In this document: in pieces, positions 51,948 through 59,503 of the stretch | Position numbering within the stretch: the stretch's first letter is position 1 | Layout of the letters: each line of letters opens with the position of its first letter | Assembly (NCBI RefSeq): GCF_016863635.1 | Contig: NZ_BOPG01000071.1 | Span: forward strand, 62,001-126,000 | Direction of reading: 5' to 3' | Source: Virgisporangium aurantiacum | GTDB taxonomy: Bacteria > Actinomycetota > Actinomycetes > Mycobacteriales > Micromonosporaceae | Length of the DNA: 64,000 nt | The notes under the pieces: model-generated | Databases searched by the model: none | What the model was told of the DNA's origin: nothing | What the model saw: only the letters and a program-made list of their open reading frames with translations | Program-made: the position numbers and the translations under genes

Positions 51948-52859
51948 TCAGCGCCGGAACAGGTGATGGTGCTTTTCGAGGAACTGGCGTACCGACGTGG
52001 CCGGGCGCCCCGTCACCGATTCTATGGTGTCGTAGACACGCTCCGGGTCGGTGAGCGAGCCGTTGCCGACGCGCTCCATGTAGTCGCGGACGCCGCGCAT
52101 GTACACCGGGTCGAAACCGCCCGCGACCATCTGGTCGTAGAACACCTGTGGCTTCGCCGGTTCGTAGCGCCAGGACCGTTCCGTGATCCGGCCGAGCGCG
52201 TCGGCGATCTCGGTGACCGACGCCGACCCGGCGGCCACGTGGTACGCACATCCGTTGTGCGCCGCGGGATCGCGCAGCGCCGCGGCGGCCACCGCGGCGA
52301 CGTCTCCGGTGTCCACCCAGTTCGCCCGACCGTCGCCGATGAAGTAGGTGAGGACTTCGGGTGCCGTCACGCTCATCGGCAGCATCTGCAGGAAGGCCGC
52401 GGGCCACACGTGGGTGTATCCGAGCCCGGAGCGTTCGATGTAGGCCTCGACGAGTTCGTGCCAGGCGGCGTATTCGACGGTGTTCGGGTCGGAGTGGCTC
52501 GAACCGAGGTGGACGATGTGCGAGACCCCCGCCGCCTTCGCCGCGTCGACGGCCACCTTCGACTGCACGAGCATCTTCACGGTGTAGGTGGTGAGCAGGA
52601 ATACGCGGTCGATCCCCGCGAAGCCGGGTTCGATGGCGCCGAGACCGCCCGTCGCCGCGTCGTCGAGGTCGAACCGACGCACCTCGATGCCCCGCTCCCG
52701 CAGCGCCGCAGCCGCGCCGGGCCGGCGACAGGCGGCGACCAGACGCAGCCGCCCGGCTTCGTGATCGGGGACGAGTTCGTCGACGAGTGCGGAGCCGATG
52801 TTTCCGCTGGCTCCGATGACCAGAACGGCCGGCGCGTCGGTCGTCGTCGTGGTGTTCAC
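51948..52859 (-). CDS. NmrA-like NAD(P)-binding protein
   Basis: A 303-residue atypical SDR of the NmrA/NAD(P)-binding group: VLVIGASGNIGSALVDELV (glycine motif GASGNIG), then VFLLTTYTVKMLVQSKVAVD and HIVHLGSSHSD. The SDR Tyr-x-x-x-Lys is not evident, so it may be a redox sensor rather than an enzyme. GTG 52859 overlaps the stop of the next NmrA-like gene (GTGA). The two proteins are related but distinct, likely an old tandem duplication. Confidence 0.88.
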   Translation of the reverse strand: MNTTTTTDAPAVLVIGASGNIGSALVDELVPDHEAGRLRLVAACRRPGAAAALRERGIEVRRFDLDDAATGGLGAIEPGFAGIDRVFLLTTYTVKMLVQSKVAVDAAKAAGVSHIVHLGSSHSDPNTVEYAAWHELVEAYIERSGLGYTHVWPAAFLQMLPMSVTAPEVLTYFIGDGRANWVDTGDVAAVAAAALRDPAAHNGCAYHVAAGSASVTEIADALGRITERSWRYEPAKPQVFYDQMVAGGFDPVYMRGVRDYMERVGNGSLTDPERVYDTIESVTGRPATSVRQFLEKHHHLFRR

Positions 52860-53731
52860 CGGCGCCACGCTCCCGCCGCACTTACGGCGAACTCGCCGAA
52901 ACTGACCGGCGGCCGGCCGGTCACCGTCAGGATGTCGTCGTTGAGGGCGCCGAACATCCCGGAGCTGAACGCATAGCTGTGAAGCTCGCTGTTGTGTTCG
53001 GCGGCCGCGGGCGAGGCGCCCGCGGCGAGCAACGCATCGCGGGTGGACGCGCGATCCGCCTCGACGTATCTGATCCGCCGTCCCGTGACCCATGATATGT
53101 GTCCGGCCACCTGCGTCAGCGTGAGCGGCTCCGGACCCAACGGCGCATAGGCCCTGCCGTCGTGTCCGTCCTCCGTCAGCGCGACGGCCACCACCGCGGC
53201 GATGTCCTCGGCCGACACGTAGCTCACCAGTCCGTCGCCGCCCGGGTGCACGATCTCGTCCCGTTCGCGGATCCCCTCGGCCAGCGACTCGAACCACCGC
53301 AGCCCGTCCGAGAAGTTCTGCATGAACGCTCCCGGCCGCACGATGGTGTACGGAACGCCGGACGACTCGACAGCCAACTCGATGCGGCGCAGCGGGTCCT
53401 CCGACGGCGCGTGGTCCAGGCCGTACACGGAAAGCAACACGATCCGTCCGACGCCGGCGTCGGACGCGCCGGCGAGAAGCGCACGGACGTGGTCGGCGTG
53501 CTCCGGTTGCGGAACAGCACCGGGGACCAGGTACATCGCGTCCACGCCCTTGCGCGCGGTCTCATATGTGCTTTCATCGGCCCAGTCGAAGCGGACCGGA
53601 TCGATGCCCGTTCGGGCCTGGACCGGCGTCCGACCGGCGGCACGGATTGTCACTCCGCGGCGCACCAACAGCGGTATCAGACGCCGGCCGACCTTGCCGG
53701 TCGGACCGGTGACGAGAACGGTTGAACTCAC
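52856..53731 (-). CDS. NmrA-like NAD(P)-binding protein
   Basis: A 291-residue atypical SDR/NmrA protein with SSTVLVTGPTGKVGRRLIPL (GPTGKVG cofactor loop), IVLLSVYGLDHAPSEDPLRR and PYTIVRPGAFMQNFSDGLRW. It resembles NAD(P)H-quinone oxidoreductase 2-like proteins (QorB type). The GTG 53731 start gives the family N-terminus; the frame extends upstream but the added residues look non-coding. First of the operon NmrA-NmrA-AraC. A short uncharacterised reading frame diverges from it at 53797. Confidence 0.88.
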   Translation of the reverse strand: MSSTVLVTGPTGKVGRRLIPLLVRRGVTIRAAGRTPVQARTGIDPVRFDWADESTYETARKGVDAMYLVPGAVPQPEHADHVRALLAGASDAGVGRIVLLSVYGLDHAPSEDPLRRIELAVESSGVPYTIVRPGAFMQNFSDGLRWFESLAEGIRERDEIVHPGGDGLVSYVSAEDIAAVVAVALTEDGHDGRAYAPLGPEPLTLTQVAGHISWVTGRRIRYVEADRASTRDALLAAGASPAAAEHNSELHSYAFSSGMFGALNDDILTVTGRPPVSFGEFAVSAAGAWRR

Positions 53732-53796
53732 GAAGGCCTCCGGGTGGCGAATACGACGACAGCACCACGGTAGGAACCCCCGGACGGCTCGAACCA

Positions 53797-54311
53797 TGAC
53801 AGTTCTGTGCCGCCGCATACCCGATCGGATCGCCTCCGCGAACCCGGAGGCCCTCGATGCCGGTGAACACGGTGCTGCACCGGACTTCAGGATCGGGGCG
53901 CTGGTCGAGACCGACTTCTTCGAGTACGGCAGCGACCCGATGTCGCACCGCGCGATCGTGTGGCGACGGTTCAACCTCTCCTGGATCCTCAACGGCCCCA
54001 ACGCCCGGTTGTGCCTGGTCCCTGGCTCTACCGGGGAGTGTCGGCCCGCAGCTGCTGTAGGTGACCCATACGAGAGGCTTCTGGAAGGGCATCGGATCTG
54101 GTCGAAGCTGTCTTACTCGAGTTTCGGCTTTCTGTCGCTCGGACCCAGGTTCCTAGTTGATCTCTGGACTGGGCGCTCAGGCACGTCTCCCCGCATTGAC
54201 GAGGTGCCTCAGTGCCCAGTCAGAAGATCAACTCTGATGACCCGGCCGGCGGTTTGTTGGACCACTGCACTGACCAGGCATCACGCGAGATCCAATCGGG
54301 GACACGGATGA
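53797..54311 (+). other. Unidentified reading frame at the edge of the low-GC island
   Basis: From an ATG at 53797 the frame has normal high-GC codon use for about 70 codons (NPEALDAGEHGAAPDFRIGA, then SHRAIVWRRFNLSWILNGPN). After about 54005 composition changes and the sequence continues (GHRIWSKLSYSSFGFLSLGP) to a stop at 54311. It looks like the N-terminal part of a gene whose remainder was replaced by the island, or a short hybrid gene. I recognise no family. It diverges from the NmrA operon. Confidence 0.35.
54155..54233. repeat. Long imperfect inverted repeat at island edge
   Basis: Arms 54155-54184 and 54204-54233 are about 30 nt each with a handful of mismatches and small offsets; both begin with AGTTGATCT when read inward. 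The spacer is 19 nt. The structure is stronger than needed for a terminator and lies near the left edge of the lower-GC stretch. It could be a terminal repeat, a MITE, or a recombination site. Confidence 0.6.
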
Positions 54312-54960
54312 CCTGCGGCGCGGCAACACCGAAATTCCGAAACTCAAGTGTCTTACCGGGAGCCTTTCCCTATGTCGATCCCGATCGATCACACCTGTCG
54401 GTCTTCCGGGGGAAGCCTGAAAGTATTGGATCAACTGAAGCGAACGGCGTGGAAACCAAACATTCATTCTGTTCGCGTGCTTTCCTCATTCAGCAGAACT
54501 TCCTGAATATTCTCCGCGACTGCCGCCGTCTTGGCCCTCCTGGAATCTAAGAAAGCTCACGAGGATCCTGGTTTGCCTCGCTTTTATGTAAAGGCGGAAC
54601 TCGATCTCTCACATGTCGTCGAACGCCAACCGTAAACGCCCTGCTTTCCCCACGCGCGTCCGAGACCCGACTCCTTCGCAATGTGGCCGAGAAGGTAGAC
54701 CGCGACCCTGTTCGAAGATTTCCATTCGGCTTCTTCGTCAGTCAGTTGTGGTTCGGGGCGATTGACCACGCAGGAAGCGGCGGGCCGAGCTGCATCCCGG
54801 ATGTGGAAAGGTCGCATGTGGCCTACTATGTGCGCCACGGCCATCGGCGGCGCCTGGGCGGCTCCACTTGCTCTTGTGCCCGCGAGCTAATGTAGGCACG
54901 CATCACGAATGCGCAAACCGCGACCGGGGCGGCCAGCACCGGGCGGCACCACCCAAATAG
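54234..54960. other. Low-GC stretch without a convincing gene
   Basis: This part has markedly lower GC than the rest of the window. Only short overlapping frames occur: 54212-54550 plus (112 codons), 54584-54844 minus (86 codons, including AEWKSSNRVAVYLLGHIAKE) and 54683-54895 plus (70 codons). None has a clear ribosome site or a family I know. The minus frame looks the most protein-like. It is probably decayed mobile or phage-type DNA. Confidence 0.4.
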
Positions 54961-54991
54961 CACTCGGGGTTCGATTCCTCCACCTCCGCCA
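54961..54991 (+). other. Decayed tRNA-Ser-like 3' end (possible attachment-site scar)
   Basis: The sequence contains GGGGTTCGATTCC followed by CACCTCCGCCA, that is, a T-arm with TTCGATT loop and an acceptor end with discriminator G and CCA, like actinomycete tRNA-Ser. It is one base short and has a weak T-stem, and no matching 5' half (GGAGGTG) lies in the preceding 90 nt. Integrases often leave such 3' fragments when elements insert in tRNA genes. Confidence 0.5.
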
Positions 54992-55009
54992 ACCAAAAGC
55001 AGGGTGACA

Positions 55010-55384
55010 ATGCGCAAGGTGAAAATGGGTCTGATTGTGTCCGCGACGGCTGTTCTCGCAGTGGTCGGGGCTCTATTTCTCCTGGACAAGCATGCTTTGA
55101 GCCGTGAGGGTGAGAGTGCCTGCAGCCTGCTGGGTTCGACTTATGGAGACGGCAGAGAAGATCCTTCGCGGCGTGTGGCTTTGGCAAATGAGCTCAATAG
55201 ATACGCCTCTCGAGCCGGCGAAGATGATATCCGTGAGACTGGCTCGGACATGGTAATGTGGGCGCGATCCGGAGACGATGAAGATTGGACTTTTGGATAT
55301 GGCGTAATGAGTGAGGTTTGTTCCCAAGCCGGCTGGGTGCCTGACTATGAGGCTCCTTGGTATCGTTTGAGCGATTGGTTCTAG
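55010..55384 (+). CDS. Small membrane-anchored protein in the low-GC island
   Basis: A 124-residue protein with one N-terminal membrane helix (LIVSATAVLAVVGALFLLD) and an outer part of about 95 residues rich in acidic residues and Trp (MWARSGDDEDWTFGYG), with two cysteines (SACSLLG, SEVCSQ). AGCAGGG lies 5-6 nt before ATG 55010; a GTG 6 nt earlier is less well placed. Codon use is clearly less GC-rich than in the rest of the window. No family known to me. It ends 9 nt before the calcium-repeat gene, so they are likely one operon. Confidence 0.75.
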   Translation: MRKVKMGLIVSATAVLAVVGALFLLDKHALSREGESACSLLGSTYGDGREDPSRRVALANELNRYASRAGEDDIRETGSDMVMWARSGDDEDWTFGYGVMSEVCSQAGWVPDYEAPWYRLSDWF

Positions 55385-55393
55385 GTAGAGATC

Positions 55394-55888
55394 ATGGACA
55401 TGACCTGGGATGGCAACAACGACGGTGTTACGGACGCATATGGGACAGACGCCAACAACGACGGATATGCAGAGATTCAAACCGCCGACTCAAACTACGA
55501 CGGTGTTTACGACACCGCAGGTCAAGATGCCAATCAGAACGGTTATTTCGAGATCCTCGCGGTGGATTCAGATGGCGACGGAGATGTGGATTATTCGAGA
55601 CTCGACATGAACGAGAATGGTATTGACGATCGTGTCGAGTATGCAACTCCAGCCACCGGTCCTACGATGTCCGGTCCGGTTTGGGCATCTTATTCTCCTT
55701 CATCGGCTCCTGGTCCTCTAGCGACCACCTACAATCCTGGTGAAGACGGTGGAACGTCAGGGATGTCCTTTGGCGCCGGAGCCGAGATTACCGCTGATGG
55801 AGATCACCGTATCGGCAGCGTGGCCATGACGCCGGACGGTGAGGTTTTCGACGGCACGAGATATGTGCCTCGGGAAGATTACCCATAG
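55394..55888 (+). CDS. Acidic calcium-binding-repeat protein
   Basis: A 164-residue, strongly acidic protein. Residues 5-80 hold about six units built on DxNxDG or DxDGDG (DGNNDGVTDAYGTDANNDGY, then DSNYDGVYD, DANQNGY, DSDGDGDVD, DMNENGIDD), as in EF-hand-like, dockerin and thrombospondin-3 calcium loops. The rest is a Pro/Ser/Gly-rich tail with EITADGDHRIGSVAMTPDGE. There is no signal peptide or membrane helix, so either it acts inside the cell or it leaves by a specialised route such as type VII secretion. Codon use matches the island. ATG 55394 and 55400 are both possible. Confidence 0.8.
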   Translation: MDMTWDGNNDGVTDAYGTDANNDGYAEIQTADSNYDGVYDTAGQDANQNGYFEILAVDSDGDGDVDYSRLDMNENGIDDRVEYATPATGPTMSGPVWASYSPSSAPGPLATTYNPGEDGGTSGMSFGAGAEITADGDHRIGSVAMTPDGEVFDGTRYVPREDYP

Positions 55889-56038
55889 TTCTGCGCCACG
55901 ATGCCGCAGCGCATCGACGCCGCCACCGGCAAGGGCAGCCCAGGCTCCGCATTGAGAAAGATCGGCGGACGCGTGCCGTTCCGGTCTTGGTGACGGGTCC
56001 GGCACACTCGGTGGAGTCGCCGGGCCGGGAGGTGTCGC

Positions 56039-57229
56039 ATGACGTTCCTCGATGTCGCCGATACGGAGTTCGATTTCACCGCGGCAGAGGTGTTCGCCGC
56101 GCAAGACGCCGACTGGTACGCCGACAGCCCTGTGGGGGCCGTCGTGCTGCGGTACGCCGAGGCGCAGGAGCTGCTGCGCGCCCGGCGCCTCGACCACGGC
56201 GGCGACAGTTACCTGCACCGTAACGGGATCATGTCGGGCCCGATCCACGACTGGTGGGGTCCGATGATCGTCAACAGGGACGGTGCCGAGCACCGCCGGT
56301 TGCGTGGGCTCGTGGGCCGGGCGTTCACGCCGCGCACCGTCGAACGGTTGCGGCCGTTCATCCGGGCCACCGCGCAGAGGCTCGCCGACGACATCGCGGC
56401 AAAGGGGGACGTCGACTTCGTCGACGCGTTCGCCAACCGCCTGCCGTTGGCGGTGATGTGCGAACTGCTCGGCGTGCCCACGGCCGACTACGACACGTTC
56501 AGCGGGTGGACGAGCGACATCGGCCTGATCTTCGGGCTGGCCGCCGGTGGCGACATCCCCGCGCGGGTCGAGCGGGCCGTGGCCGGCCTCGACGGATATG
56601 TCGACGACCTGATCGACGAGAAGGCGGCGCACCCCACCGACGACCTGATCTCCGACATGGTCAAGGTCTGGCGCGCCGAGGCGACGGTGACCCGCGAGGA
56701 ACTGCGCAACCTCCTCGTCACCCTGGTCTTCGGCGCCCACGACAACACCCGCCACCAGTTGTCCAACGCCGTGGTGACGTTCGCCGAGCACCCCGCGCAG
56801 TGGACAAAGCTGCGCGAGCGGCCCGACCTCGCGAGCCGGGCCGTCGACGAGACGATGCGCTGGCGCCCCTCCGCCAACACGGTGTTCCGCCGCGCCACCG
56901 AGGATTTCGGGTTCCGCGGCATGACCGTCACCGCCGGCACGTTCCTGACCATCGCCGTGCAGACCGCCCAGCGCGACCCGCGCGCCTATCCCGGTGGCGA
57001 CTCGTTCGACATCACCGTCGACCGCCGGGTGCCGCTGCTCCAGTTCGGCGGCGGACCGCACTACTGCCTCGGCGCCGCCCTGGCCCATGTGGAACTGGAG
57101 GAGGCGCTACCGATCCTGGCGCGCATGTTCGGCCCGCCGGCCGTCACCGCGACGGTCACCTGGCGCCCGGCACTGGGCATCCACGGCCCCGACGAACTCC
57201 CGTTGCGGTTCACACCCGCCGGCCGCTGA
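56039..57229 (+). CDS. Cytochrome P450 monooxygenase
   Basis: A 396-residue bacterial class I P450. Heme-binding loop FGGGPHYCLGAALAHVELEE with thiolate C343; ExxR as ETMRWRPS; I-helix FGAHDNTRHQ with T237 as the oxygen-activating residue. The early motif HRRLRGLVGRAFTPRTVERL is typical of actinomycete CYPs. It hydroxylates or epoxidises an unknown substrate and needs ferredoxin from elsewhere; none is encoded nearby. The ATG has GGGAGG 8 nt upstream. It begins soon after the low-GC island and has normal high-GC codons, so it belongs to the host backbone. Confidence 0.95.
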   Translation: MTFLDVADTEFDFTAAEVFAAQDADWYADSPVGAVVLRYAEAQELLRARRLDHGGDSYLHRNGIMSGPIHDWWGPMIVNRDGAEHRRLRGLVGRAFTPRTVERLRPFIRATAQRLADDIAAKGDVDFVDAFANRLPLAVMCELLGVPTADYDTFSGWTSDIGLIFGLAAGGDIPARVERAVAGLDGYVDDLIDEKAAHPTDDLISDMVKVWRAEATVTREELRNLLVTLVFGAHDNTRHQLSNAVVTFAEHPAQWTKLRERPDLASRAVDETMRWRPSANTVFRRATEDFGFRGMTVTAGTFLTIAVQTAQRDPRAYPGGDSFDITVDRRVPLLQFGGGPHYCLGAALAHVELEEALPILARMFGPPAVTATVTWRPALGIHGPDELPLRFTPAGR

Positions 57230-57301
57230 CGTAGCACCATCCGCTCGGCGACCAGCCGGCCTGCTCGTGACAGCAGCTCTGCGGGAACGCAGAATCGGCG
57301 G

Positions 57302-57631
57302 GTGGCCATCACGATGCGGGCGGTCCTGGAGACGCCCTTCACGACGCCGGACGCGGCGCCATGGCCCGTTGCCACGCTCGAGCCCGGCGCCTGGCTCACC
57401 CTCGACGGCACCTGCGGCGACCCAGAGGCCGGCCTGTTCGCCGCGACCGTCGCCGACTACAACAACATCCCGCCCGGCGAGCTTGCCACCGCGGAACACC
57501 TGATCGCGCCGGGCGGGCTGATCCTGACCGACACCACCACCGAGATCGTCCCGGGTTGCTGCTGCGGCCTGGAAACCTGGCGCGACTGGCACCCGGTCCC
57601 GTCCTGCCCGCACATCACCCGGTGCCACTGA
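57302..57631 (+). CDS. Small protein with CCCG cysteine cluster
   Basis: A 109-residue protein, with no signal peptide, containing EIVPGCCCGLETWRDW and a final CPHITRCH; five cysteines with His could bind a metal. Similar CCCGLE..RDW endings occur in uncharacterised actinomycete proteins, from memory. The GTG start has no strong ribosome site, but codon bias is strongly coding. Function unknown; it may be coupled with the P450, 72 nt upstream. The next 237 nt (57632-57868) hold no gene I can support. Confidence 0.65.
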   Translation: MAITMRAVLETPFTTPDAAPWPVATLEPGAWLTLDGTCGDPEAGLFAATVADYNNIPPGELATAEHLIAPGGLILTDTTTEIVPGCCCGLETWRDWHPVPSCPHITRCH

Positions 57632-57868
57632 CGCCGAGTGAGGCGAGCACCCGCCGAACGTCCGTCCTGGCGGCGACCAGAGGATGAGACGCCAGTCTTT
57701 GGCACGTGACGGGCAATTTGTCCCTCGGCTGATCGGTCGGCGCGGCACCTGGCCGTTCGGTGGGATCTACCGCCGCAAATAGGGACGTCTGCCACGGCGC
57801 CGCCTGACCACCACGGGCACACGCCGCTACCGTCGCACCTGCCCGGTATATCGACGAAGGGTCATGGG

Positions 57869-58492
57869 GTGTCCGATCAGCTTGGCGCTCGACACCGCGC
57901 GAGTGACGACGAGGTCGTGTCCCGCGGGCGTTGGTCCGCCCGACGCGGCGTCGTCGCGGCCGTTGCCGTCGTTCTCGCCATCGTCGCGGGTGTCACCGCC
58001 TTCTCGCTCCTCGGCTCCGACCCCGAACCGTCGACCACCGGCGCCGCCGCTGGCGACGCGGCCCGGGACGAAGCCGAGCGCGCCGGTCGCAACCACATGC
58101 GCGACACCGGTTCGGTCAGCCCCAGCGAGGCGACTCCCTCATCCGCCGCTCCCACCCCGAGCCGGACCGTCAGCCGGTCACCCAAGCCCTCGACCTCGAC
58201 CGGGGGTGGCGGCAGCGGCACGTGCGGCGTCTCGTTCTACTCCACGGGCTCCACGACGGCCAACGGCGAACGCTTCGACCCGGACGGCCTGACCGCCGCA
58301 CACAAGACCCTGCCGTTCAACACCAGGATCCGGGTGACCAATCCGTCCAACGGCAAGTCGGTAGTGGTGCGGGTCAACGACCGTGGGCCGTTTGTCGGCG
58401 GCCGGTGCATCGACCTCGCACGTGGCGCGTTCGCGCAGATCGCGTCGTTGAATGCCGGCGTCATCACCGCCCGGTACGAGGTGCTGAAATGA
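57869..58492 (+). CDS. Membrane-anchored RlpA-like double-psi beta-barrel protein
   Basis: A 207-residue protein. A basic cytoplasmic start is followed by a membrane helix (about 27-47, GVVAAVAVVLAIVAGVTAF), a Ser/Thr/Pro linker and a C-terminal DPBB/RlpA domain (about 117-207): TANGERFDPDGLTAAHKTLP, RIRVTNPSNGKSVVVRVNDR and GPFVGGRCIDLARGAFAQIA. The conserved Asp of NDRGPF and His of AAHKTLP are present. RlpA proteins bind or cleave peptidoglycan; here probably in cell-wall remodelling. GTG 57869 overlaps a GGTCATGGGG region. A hairpin follows the gene. Confidence 0.9.
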   Translation: MSDQLGARHRASDDEVVSRGRWSARRGVVAAVAVVLAIVAGVTAFSLLGSDPEPSTTGAAAGDAARDEAERAGRNHMRDTGSVSPSEATPSSAAPTPSRTVSRSPKPSTSTGGGGSGTCGVSFYSTGSTTANGERFDPDGLTAAHKTLPFNTRIRVTNPSNGKSVVVRVNDRGPFVGGRCIDLARGAFAQIASLNAGVITARYEVLK

Positions 58493-58495
58493 CGC

Positions 58496-58522
58496 AACCC
58501 AGCCGCCACGCCGCGGTTGGGT
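58496..58522. terminator. Hairpin between convergent genes
   Basis: ACCCAGCCGC and GCGGTTGGGT pair with a single G-T wobble and a short loop, in the 31-nt gap between the RlpA-like gene and the convergent lipoprotein gene. It could end transcription from both sides. Confidence 0.65.
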
Positions 58523-58523
58523 G

Positions 58524-59054
58524 TCACCGGTCCGCGCGGAGGTCGTTGAGGACGTCGGCGGCAAGGTCCACGGCGTCGGTCCGCTGGCGGCCGTCGGGAA
58601 CGGCATTGTCCGTGGGGTGTCTGAAATCGATGACCGCCACCGCGTTGCGGGACTGGACATAGATCTTGACCGAGGGTGGGAGAACCACCGCGTTCGCGTG
58701 GTCACCGAGGCCGGGGACGAGGTCGTCGTCGACGCTGATTCCGGAGTAGTGCGCGTCGGCTGCCTTCTGCACCCGGTAGATGGTCACCTCCGCGTGCAAC
58801 GACGGAATCTGCCCGTCCGGATCGCCCCACGTGCAGTCGATCTTGTTGATGGAGCCGCGGTCCTGGGTCAGCACGCCCGGGTAGCCCTCGCCGGTCAGCG
58901 CGACCCTCTTGGCGGCGTCACCGTCTAGCGTCGGACACGTCGCCTGGACGCCTCTCCAACTGCCGTCCGGCCACTCGTCTTCGCCAGTGCCGGACATGGT
59001 GCAGCCGGCCAGTGCCACCAGGGTAGCGGCGAGTACCGCCACGCTTCGTCCCAT
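58524..59054 (-). CDS. Lipoprotein resembling DUF3558 proteins
   Basis: A 176-residue lipoprotein: signal SVAVLAATLVALAGC with C18. The mature part (TCPTLDGDAAKRVALTGEGY, INKIDCTWGD, GLGDHANAV) has the paired cysteines and CxW pattern of actinobacterial DUF3558-like surface lipoproteins. Role unknown. ATG 59054 is the natural start. It is followed at its 3' end by the shared hairpin and preceded by the TfoX-like gene on the same strand (30-nt gap). Confidence 0.82.
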   Translation of the reverse strand: MGRSVAVLAATLVALAGCTMSGTGEDEWPDGSWRGVQATCPTLDGDAAKRVALTGEGYPGVLTQDRGSINKIDCTWGDPDGQIPSLHAEVTIYRVQKAADAHYSGISVDDDLVPGLGDHANAVVLPPSVKIYVQSRNAVAVIDFRHPTDNAVPDGRQRTDAVDLAADVLNDLRADR

Positions 59055-59084
59055 GGTCGTGCCCCCGATATCATCGAAGCGAGG

Positions 59085-59411
59085 TCAGGCGGGCCGGACC
59101 TTATCGAGGGCGGCCTGTGCGAACGTGATCCAGCGGTCCTGGTGGTGCACACCGACGACGATCCACTCGCGCATCGGCCGGCCGCCACTGGGATCGAACA
59201 GTTCCGACCCGGCAAGACTCAACGCCTGGCCACGGGTCGGCTCGTCGAGCTTGAAGACCGCGCCACCGTCGAACGAGCCCATGAAGGCCTTGCCGCCAGC
59301 CTTGGCGCACGGCATGCCGAACATGGCACCAGAAGTCACCTCTGGATGCAGGTCCTGCACGGCAGCAAGAAGCTGCTCCCATTGCGGCGTACTTACCTTG
59401 CGCGATGGCAT
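59085..59411 (-). CDS. TfoX/Sxy N-terminal domain-like protein
   Basis: A 108-residue protein of the TfoX N-terminal domain / YjhX-like group: WEQLLAAVQDLHPEVTSGAM, then FGMPCAKAGGKAFMGSFDGG and VFKLDEPTRGQAL. In actinomycetes such small proteins are common and not tied to competence. ATG 59411 gives a family-like start; a longer frame to 59516 would overlap the divergent MFS gene. Function unknown. Confidence 0.82.
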   Translation of the reverse strand: MPSRKVSTPQWEQLLAAVQDLHPEVTSGAMFGMPCAKAGGKAFMGSFDGGAVFKLDEPTRGQALSLAGSELFDPSGGRPMREWIVVGVHHQDRWITFAQAALDKVRPA

Positions 59412-59503
59412 GTCGATATTTCTACCGCGTGCGCCGCTGACCGGGAGACGCGAGGTCCGATTGCCGCCAGCATCCGGGCGCCGGGCGCACGCAGAGTGGG
59501 GGA

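Noticed and set aside
54904..54991. Functional tRNA-Ser gene
   Set aside because: No matching 5' acceptor strand, D-arm or anticodon arm; the T-stem is imperfect and one base is missing.
57632..57868. c-di-AMP (ydaO-type) riboswitch upstream of the RlpA-like gene
   Set aside because: This is a common position for that riboswitch, but I could not find its conserved blocks in the leader.
57877..58221. Minus-strand frame opposite the RlpA-like gene
   Set aside because: Shadow of the linker-coding region; Arg/Pro/Ala-rich without any motif.
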